In this document: in pieces, positions 57,486 through 64,000 of the stretch
Layout of the letters: every line of letters starts with the position of its first letter
How positions within the stretch are numbered: position 1 is the stretch's first letter
NCBI RefSeq assembly: GCF_958450345.1
Contig: NC_088780.1
Coordinates: forward strand, 157,276,726 to 157,340,725
DNA: 64,000 nt
Direction: 5' to 3'
Origin: Calliphora vicina
Lineage: Eukaryota; Arthropoda; Insecta; Diptera; Calliphoridae
Program-made: the position numbers and the translations under genes
Notes under the pieces: model-generated
Seen by the model: the letters and a program-made list of their open reading frames with translations, nothing else
Databases searched by the model: none
Told to the model about the DNA's origin: nothing

Positions 57486-58985
57486 GAGAGTGCTCACTTC
57501 ACTGAGCTAAATAAACTCTATAATACTGTGTAAAATGTTCCATTTATTTTGCTATTTATTTCGTGAATAAAACTAAATCTTTTAATTGAAAAAAAAAAAC
57601 AAAATTCTTTGTCATTTAATTTTTTTTTAGTTCCACCCAATACATCATTTTATAATCCTCTATGTTTTACCTTCAAAATTCCAATTTTATTAAATACTAA
57701 CTCTAATTTATAGCTGGCATTGTATTTCTATCATGTTAAACATTTTACAACATTCTTTACGCCATGTAGCAGCACAAAATGTTTTATGGTCATAAAACAT
57801 ACTGGCAACTAATACATAGGATGCTATACAATAGTTAAATAAATGATTTGTTGCAGTTTTGAAGTTTCATCATTAAACAAATAACACTTGAATTTGGTAA
57901 TAAATTTTTCTGCTCGTACAAGTGCAATAGTCAACAGCAAAATAAAATGGTACTTGCAACAGCAAAACAACACCACTAACATCATTGCTATACTGCTGCT
58001 ACTAATGAGGAACATAAAACAAGGACACTTAGTAAATAATAGTAGCAGTTTTTTTATCTGGAGCAAAGAACCCTAAAGAAAAGAAGTAAAGATTTTTTTA
58101 AAGCAACAACAATACAATGTAGCCACTTTTAGAGGAAAACAAAGAGAGAAAATAAGATTTTTTTTCTTGAGCTATAGTAGGTATTGATTTTAAAGCTGAA
58201 ATAAATAGTAAAACCTTAATAACAGCAACTAAATAAATAATTAAATAATTAATTAAATAAAATGTTAACTATTTAAGTAATAAAATGATAAAGAGAATTT
58301 AAACAACTTTCGTTAAGATGGCTTCAGAATTCCAAGTGTTTATTGCATGTTATCCAGGTCTTACTGTATTTTATAGCTCCTACTCCTTGGCTCAATGTTT
58401 ATTGTATTTGAGTGTTACGAAAAAAAATGTCGGAAATTCATCACAGAAACAATGATTGCAATTTGTCGTTAATAGTTTTTTTTGTTTCTTTTCTTTCCGT
58501 TCCTTTCGTTTCGTCTTTGTCTTATTTCTCAGCGCCATTTTTGCGCTGTGCACCTGTAAAAAAAAAGAAATTCTCCACATTTTTCTATGAAGAAAAATTT
58601 CTTATTTGTTTTTTCTTACTTAAAAGGATTTTTTTATGCATTTCGTTGCATCTTTGAAATCACCTTAAATTGTTAGTTGGTATGTATTATTGAATGTTTT
58701 ACAACGTGTTTTATAAAAGTATGTATGTGTATGTAAGCCTGTGTACAGAATTATTTTTAAATTTTTTTCATCTTCATACATACCTACACTCTTGCTGTCG
58801 TAGTGTTTGTTTTGTTCTTGTTGTATGTCCTTAATGGATGTTTTACACTTATACCGTATTAAAAATTTAACATCATTGTAATGTGTTTGAGTTGTACTAC
58901 AACATGTACAATGTACCACCACAGCAATACGTAATAATGTAAAATGAGGTGTTTTTTAATGGTTTTGAAGTAAAGGAAAAATTTT
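57486..58985. other. AT-rich non-coding interval
   Basis: No gene is recognised. Overlapping short frames on both strands at 57.8-58.1 and 58.4-58.7 kb are low-complexity and have no domain. Contains CAACAGC/AACAACACCACT patches near 57950. Confidence 0.45.
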
Positions 58986-59163
58986 GCATGTTTACTGTAA
59001 CCATATATATGATTGATACAATCATGTGAATCGAAAATTAACCATATTATGGTTACCACAACCATGTAAATAGTTACTGTGACTATAATATTGTTAAAAA
59101 ACTTGTAACAATATTGAAGTGGTTACAGTAACCATGCCCAACTATATTTTTTCTCTGCGTGTA
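58986..59163 (+). mobile_element. TTACTGTAACCAT-family MITE, copy 3
   Basis: TTTACTGTAACCATATATAT to GGTTACAGTAACCATGCCCA and TTTTTTCTCTGCGTGTA. The central ACCATATTATGGTTACCACA is shared with the copy at 51361-51546. Its right end abuts mariner coding sequence at 59164 with no spacer. Confidence 0.75.
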
Positions 59164-60475
59164 TGCGGGAAGTTCTACTTTACTTCTTTAATTTGGAAAA
59201 AGTGTCTTTGAAGCACACCGATTGCTCAACAAATCTAATGGTGAATGTGTTCCATCGGTTTCTACGTGAAGACAAACATCGCCCAGGCCAGCCAAATATT
59301 TTTGAAGACCAAGAATTGGAGGCATTACTCCATGAAGCAAATTTGCAGCAGAATTCATCCACAAGCAGGGGTTAAAGCCGAGAGACCTTGAAATACGATT
59401 TTTCATGTTCGAAATGATGCTTGAACGCTATAAAAGCAAATCATATTTGCACCATATAATTACTTGTGATGAAAAATAGATCCATTACAATAACACGAAG
59501 CGTAAGGGATCGTCCGGAAAACCAGCCGAATTGACACCAAGGCCAAATACCTACGCTGCTAAGGTAATTCTCAGCATTTGGTGGGAGCAAAATGGTCCTA
59601 TCTATTATTTAAGGTGAGAGAACTTGAAAGACGATTTTCCATGTCCGAAATGATGCTTGAACGCTATAAAAGGAAATAATTTTTTGCATCGAATCATTAC
59701 TTGCGATATAAGAGATCGTACGTGAAGCCCAGCCAACCAGCCGAATCGACATCAAAGCCAAATTTCCATGGCGGAAAGGTAATTCTCTGAATTTGGTGTG
59801 AGCAAAAGGGTTCTATCTGTTATGAGCAGCTGAAAGCAGGACAGACCATCACAGGAAACCTGTACCGAACGCAACTGATTATTTTGAAGCGATCATTGGC
59901 CGAAAAATTACAAGAATTTGCGGCCAAACTTGAAACCGTTATATTCCATCATGACAAGGCTCGACCACATGATGCAATACCTGTTAAAAACTATTTAGAT
60001 AAAAGTGGAGAAGTTTTGCCTCACCCGTCCGACTACTATTTGTTTCGATCGATGTAGAACGCTATCTCTGGAATACACTTCACTTTGGAACGGAGTATCC
60101 GATAATGGCTTGATTCGTTCTTGGCCTCAAAAGAGAGCTCAGAATTCATATGTTGCTCCGATAGATGGAAAAAGGTCATATACACAGAGAAAACTTATTC
60201 GTAGTAGCTACCGTATTTGTTGCCAATCGAATGATTTAGAGTTAACCAAAGTTTGGTTGCTTCAACCGAATTCTTCCCTAATAACAGATTTTCTGTTGCC
60301 AGAACTGAAAAATTCTCCGTGTACAAACGAATCATTCGATTGGCTACAAATTATGTTGCCACTAGAACTCTATTTTCTTTGTGTAAATAAAAAATAATAA
60401 TAATAAATTCATATTATTGCAAAATAAAAGCAAAACCTTTTAAAAAATTAAGCATTATTAAGTCATATAACCAAT
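59164..60475 (+). pseudogene. Mariner relic with internal duplication and nested MITE
   Basis: Starts abruptly inside the transposase (MREVLLYFFNLEK). Pieces: REDKHRPGQPNIFEDQELEA, ERYKSKSYLHHIITCDEK-like, then a tandem duplication in which GAACTTGAAAGACGATTTTC near 59618 repeats the 59381 region (offset about 237 bp). Then PSQPAESTSKPNFHGG-like, HHDKARPHDAIPVKNYLDK-like (second Asp kept), DYYLFRSM and ALSLEYTSLWNGVSD. A MITE interrupts at 60181-60385. The 3' end TTATTAAGTCATATAACCAATTA closes near 60475. It is dead; the 130-codon frame 60005-60397 is a mariner/MITE chimera. Confidence 0.85.
60181..60385. mobile_element. Short TIR element (TACACAGAGAAAA)
   Basis: The 205-bp element has ends TACACAGAGAAAA and TTTTCTTTGTGTA. 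Inside, ATCGAATGATTTAGAGTTAA and ACGAATCATTCGATTGGCTA form a partial foldback. It is inserted into the tail of a mariner gene: mariner reads AAAAAGGTCA on the left and AATAATAATAAATTCATATT on the right. The target duplication is unclear (ATA at most). Its ends resemble those of the TTACTGTAACCAT MITEs. Confidence 0.65.
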
Positions 60476-62309
60476 TAATGATTAATGGCAACTAATAATC
60501 TTAGTTGCACTTATTTGGGACTCTAGCTTAAACCCAATTCTAAACATTCATCTTAGATAAATATTCAGATAAAGCTTTAGTAAGATTAGTAAATCCTAGA
60601 GTTTGAAATTAACACTGCAGTAAGTGAATTTAAAAGGATAAATAACACCGCACAACGAAAGTCACGTTTTGATACTAGATACTTCACATTGTCATACTTC
60701 ACTTTCAGTTTTTCATCTCGTTATTTTTTGCTTTAAAAAGACTTTAAATTTTCAAAGAAATTCAAATTTGAATTTCTTCTTTTTTATATCCACCATCAAA
60801 AAAGATGGGGGTTTAATAAAATATTTGTCACAGACTCACAAAATTATATATATTCAGGATCCTCAAAATATTCTAAGACGATCTAGCTATGACCCTGTTT
60901 TAAACACGATACTGGCTGACATTTTCCACAAATACTCTCCATTGAAAAGGTTTGCTTGAAAATGGGTAATATCGGTCCATGATTTCACCTAGACCCCATA
61001 CAAATGTCCAGCCGGAATACTGTTTGAGAATCCATAAATATGCTGAATATGCGGCAATACTAATAAAATTTCTACCACATAGAGCCTGTGCTTTCATATA
61101 TATGTATATGATTGGTGTTATAGTTAATAGCCGTTTGAAAATAAGTAGACCCTTTATTTCGGCTTCTGATTTCTTAAAATTCAACTCGTATAAAAAATAC
61201 ACAGGTATTGATAATAAAAAAATCATTTCTTACATTAGATCCTGCAAGTGAGAAACCCAACTTCTTTGCAAAAAAAAATCCTGAAATCTGCTAATAACAC
61301 CTAATTTTAAATCTCCTTCTAACTTTTGTTTCTCTCTTTTTTATTCAATTTTGTTTTTGTAGCTTTACAATGAATTGGAATTTTATAAAAATAGAGACAG
61401 AGTGTCGTAATTGAAAGAAAATAAATTAATTTTTAAGAAATATATACATTCATCAGTGTTTTTTTTCTATATGCTCACACACACACACTAATATATTAAC
61501 ACAAACAAATTGTTATAATGTATTGAAGCGTAAAAATAATATCCTTAAATTACGTATCTTATACAGTTGCTTTGTAAGAGATTCAATATGTTTTACTGAT
61601 TGTTGCAATAATTTGTAAAAGAGGGTTTTGAAGACAAAGAAAAAAATGTATACAATTTCTAACAACAAACAAATCTATTGATAATGTTAAAAGAAAATAC
61701 CAGGACATTACTATTTGTTTGTCTTTAACTCCATAGTGAATTGCTCGTAAAGTGGTTTAAAACTTTAAAGTTTGTTAGAGAAATATTAGCATTTATACCG
61801 CTACGTTGTTGAAATAAAACTGCTGTAATGGCGCATAAAGCTAAAAATTACAATTTCTTAGAAGCAAATGATACTATTCGAACCAAAAAGTGCCATTAGA
61901 AGCAAACCGTAATTTTCGAAGCCAAAGAACTACAACCGGAAATAGCTCACATTTGAAAGCTATGTTCATTAATAAACAAAATTATAAAGCGCTTGCCGTC
62001 CCTTTAAGTGGATGTTGTTTTTTTTTTGGCTCCAGCTTTGTTAAAAGTACATTAAAAATGAAGAAAATAAACCAATTTATCTTAACTGTTTCGTCTGTCG
62101 AGAGTTTATTTCATACATCTACGAGTCAAAAGGCTCGAAACTATAATAACTTGCGAAAAAGAATTAAAACGAATATGAAACCTGAGCCTCCTCCTTTTCT
62201 ATCCCCTCTAGAACGAGTTTCAAATATTTTTGTATTAATGGTGGAACATATGTAACCAATTTTCTCTGATATTGGTATTTAATACCAAATTTGGTATTTC
62301 ATTATTTTG
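60476..62309. other. Non-coding interval with a DINE-like fragment
   Basis: 60.82-61.06 kb shows TATATATATTCAGGATCCTC, GATCTAGCTATGACC and ATCGGTCCATGATTTCACCT, typical of DINE-like interiors, without ends. A short (AC)n run lies near 61476. The 121-codon frame 61890-62255 (Met to AATATGT stop) is basic, with no domain or codon signal, and I do not accept it as a gene. Confidence 0.45.
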
Positions 62310-62790
62310 TTTAGATGTGTCAAGATTATTGCGATCACTTGCCTGACGGCCTTATCGCATAATGGTCCAGATAGACCAGATAGAAAAAATGCTATAAAAA
62401 CCAAATAGGTTGCACACCACACTCGGTCGAGTTCAAGAATGAGACCCAAGCCCAACTCCATTTGCAACAGCACTTCGGGAATTACTGGTTGCCCGATGTT
62501 TGTCACTAGCACAATCGTTGGGGAATTAACCAACGATCTTCTGCTTTAAACACAGCCACTGCGTGCTCGCCGAAGTGACCTTGCCAATGATCAAGTCAGG
62601 ACAAGTCCAGGTGATCACAGAATCCCCACAGAACCAGCGAAAGACTTTGGTCAGCTGCGAGTTTAAGTCAATAGATTCTTTCAGAATAGGGGTCCGTGCA
62701 TCCCCGGAGCTCTGGTGTCTCTCCCCATATCTGGTTGCTAAGTACAACGAGCTTAACAGCCCCATTTATCTAAGGATATAAATGCCCCTA
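62310..62790. other. Unidentified mid-GC segment, possibly old coding
   Basis: This stretch has a much more balanced base composition than its surroundings. A plus-strand frame opening before 62563 reads FKHSHCVLAEVTLPMIKSGQ and continues to KSIDSFRIGVRASPELWCL and YLRI (stop near 62781). Minus-strand frames also stay open (62279-62533, 62526-62765). I recognise no family. It could be a decayed transposon ORF or a host exon. It ends just before the TA-flanked mariner at 62800. Confidence 0.3.
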
Positions 62791-62799
62791 TTTATTCTA

Positions 62800-63692
62800 T
62801 TGGGTGTATGACTTAAAAATATGGGATTTACAATAGACAACGTATCTTTTGAAAGCGGCATTTGTTTTTAATAACTTACATGTCATTTATTCTCACTTAG
62901 TTATTGAACATTGCTTTTACTTTAGCTTCGAAAATGTTTAATTCTGTTCCAACAGAAAATGTTCCGCTGAAGAACACCAATTGCTCACCGTAGCTTATGG
63001 TGAATGTGTTTCAGAAGTTATTTTGACACGGTAGACAAATATCACCCAGGCCAGCCAAAATTTGAAGAGGCATTACAACATGAAGATTGTGGTCAAACTC
63101 AACAAGAGCTTGCCAAATCATTGAAATTTGGGTATCATACGAATTGAAGCCGAGAGGCATTGAAAGGCGACTTTGCATGTTCGAAATGATGTTTGAACGT
63201 TATAAAAGAAAATCATTTTTTTTTTGCGGCGAATCATTATTTGCGCAGAAAAATGGATTCATTACGATAATTCTAAGCGTAAGAGATAGTATGTGAAGCC
63301 CGGCCAAACAGCAGAGTCGACACCAAAGCCAAATATCCATGGCGCTAAGTTAATTCTATGTATTTGGTGGGAGCAAAAGGGTCCTATCTAGTATGAACTT
63401 TTGAAATCTGACCAGACCATCACACGGAACCTGTACCGAACCTGCAACTGATTCGTTTGAAGCGAGCATTTGCCGAAAAACGTCCAGAATATGCGGCCAG
63501 TCATGAAATCGTAATACTCCATCATGACAATACTCGGCCAAATGTTGCAATACCTATCAAAAACTATTTAGAAAGAAGTGGTTGGGAAGTTTTGTTTCGA
63601 TCGATGCACAACGCTCTCTCTGGCATACGCTTCACTTTGGAACAGAGTATCGGAAAAAAGCAAAAATTTTAAAAATCCCTAATGTTTTAAGT
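62800..63692 (+). pseudogene. Mariner relic with 5' terminal repeat
   Basis: Starts TTGGGTGTATGACTTAAAAA after TA (62798-62799), with the 5' leader CATTTATTCTCACTTAGTTA. A reading MFNSVPTE..PLKNTNCSP-like begins at 62935. Then QQELAKSLK-like, ERYKRKS, EKWIHYDNS-like, VKPGQTAESTPKPNIHG, LYRTCN, HHDNTRPNVAIPIKNYLERS (second Asp kept), GWEVLFRSM and NALSGIRFTLEQSIG. Several deletions (including much of the first 100 codons and the YSPD block) and frameshifts. The 3' end is cut at TTTTAAGTC near 63692 by the foldback at 63695. Confidence 0.85.
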
Positions 63693-63694
63693 CT

Positions 63695-63903
63695 GTTACG
63701 TTTTTACCTTTTAAAAAATGGTGGTTTATTTCCCTTAAATAAACAGAATTCTTTAAATTACAAATAAAAGCGATCGGTAGTTTAAAAACTTGTATACACG
63801 CAATACAATTTTTTAAAGTACCGATCACTTTTATTTGCATTTGAAAGAATTCTGTTTATTTAAAGGAAATAAACCACCATTTTTTAAAAGGTAAAAACGT
63901 AAC
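63695..63903. repeat. 209-bp near-perfect foldback
   Basis: The arm GTTACGTTTTTACCTTTTAA.. (from 63695) and the arm ending ..TTAAAAGGTAAAAACGTAAC (63903) pair over about 90 bp each with few mismatches, leaving a loop near 63790-63812 (TGTATACACGCAATAC). Inner stem strings include TAAACAGAATTCTTT and GATCGGTA. No ORF. It abuts a truncated mariner terminal repeat, so a foldback MITE that inserted there is likely; no target duplication is visible. Confidence 0.85.
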
Positions 63904-64000
63904 ACCTCTATTTTTTTTTTGATATTTCTAACTACTATTTATCACTAATTTTTTTTTCGACAGACTTTTTTTTATCAATAAAAGTTTATTGATTCTTGTT
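63904..64000. other. AT-rich tail of the window
   Basis: Only T-runs and AT-rich sequence are seen; nothing is recognised before the window ends. Confidence 0.5.

Noticed and set aside
60005..60397. 130-codon plus-strand frame, one of the longest in the window
   Set aside because: Its first half is mariner C-terminal coding and its second half is the TACACAGAGAAAA MITE.
61890..62255. 121-codon plus-strand frame
   Set aside because: Basic and low in conserved features, with no domain, splice or codon signal; such lengths occur by chance in 64 kb.

Overview
The window looks like intronic and intergenic DNA from a higher (brachyceran, probably calyptrate) fly. It is very AT-rich. It carries several DINE-1/INE-1-like elements with the dipteran arrangement of a TATACCC foldback 5' end, a (TA)n tract, a (GTCY)n tract and a CTTGTTTT 3' end. 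It also carries many dead mariner copies, Tc1 elements and MITEs. The only convincing host coding sequence is one exon on the minus strand. The organism call is inference from repeat style, not from a diagnostic gene.

Layout. 1-9 kb: a 3.7-kb field of diverged repeats packed with GTTTAAAC palindromes, interrupted by a MITE, a long hairpin and a full-length DINE-like element. It is followed by a mariner wreck, a block of GGGAGTTATTTCAT motifs enclosing a GC-rich 81-bp tandem array, and a second DINE-like family. 9.04-9.71 kb (minus): a first coding exon with a signal peptide, ending in a phase-1 splice donor. The rest of that gene would lie beyond the left edge. 10-21 kb: a 366-bp tandem repeat (4.5 copies), a 1.2-kb TIR transposon, two LINE reverse-transcriptase relics on opposite strands and a ~100-bp tandem. 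21-29 kb: a Tc1 copy inside a DINE fragment, a nested MITE/mariner/hAT-MITE complex, a mariner relic, a TGTCACGTA-rich TIR element and a hAT-type MITE with a perfect 8-bp target duplication.

30-48 kb: a 2.5-2.9-kb palindromic 29-bp minisatellite with higher-order repeats; a mariner copy split by a LINE; a 733-bp Transib-like MITE whose two ends read heptamer-23-nonamer like V(D)J recombination signals; and a mariner copy split by a hAT-type MITE. The repeat that hosts the Transib-like MITE has a second copy, without the insertion, at 47 kb. 48-64 kb: a split DINE copy with a tRNA-like T-arm in its insert; more mariner relics; a second Tc1 copy nested in a DINE element that is itself nested in a tandem repeat; and a near-perfect 209-bp foldback at the right edge.

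No transposase or reverse transcriptase reading frame is intact, so these are relics or non-autonomous passengers. There is no operon-like organisation, CRISPR array, rRNA or complete tRNA. Coordinates of decayed elements are good to about 10-50 bp unless a target duplication is quoted.
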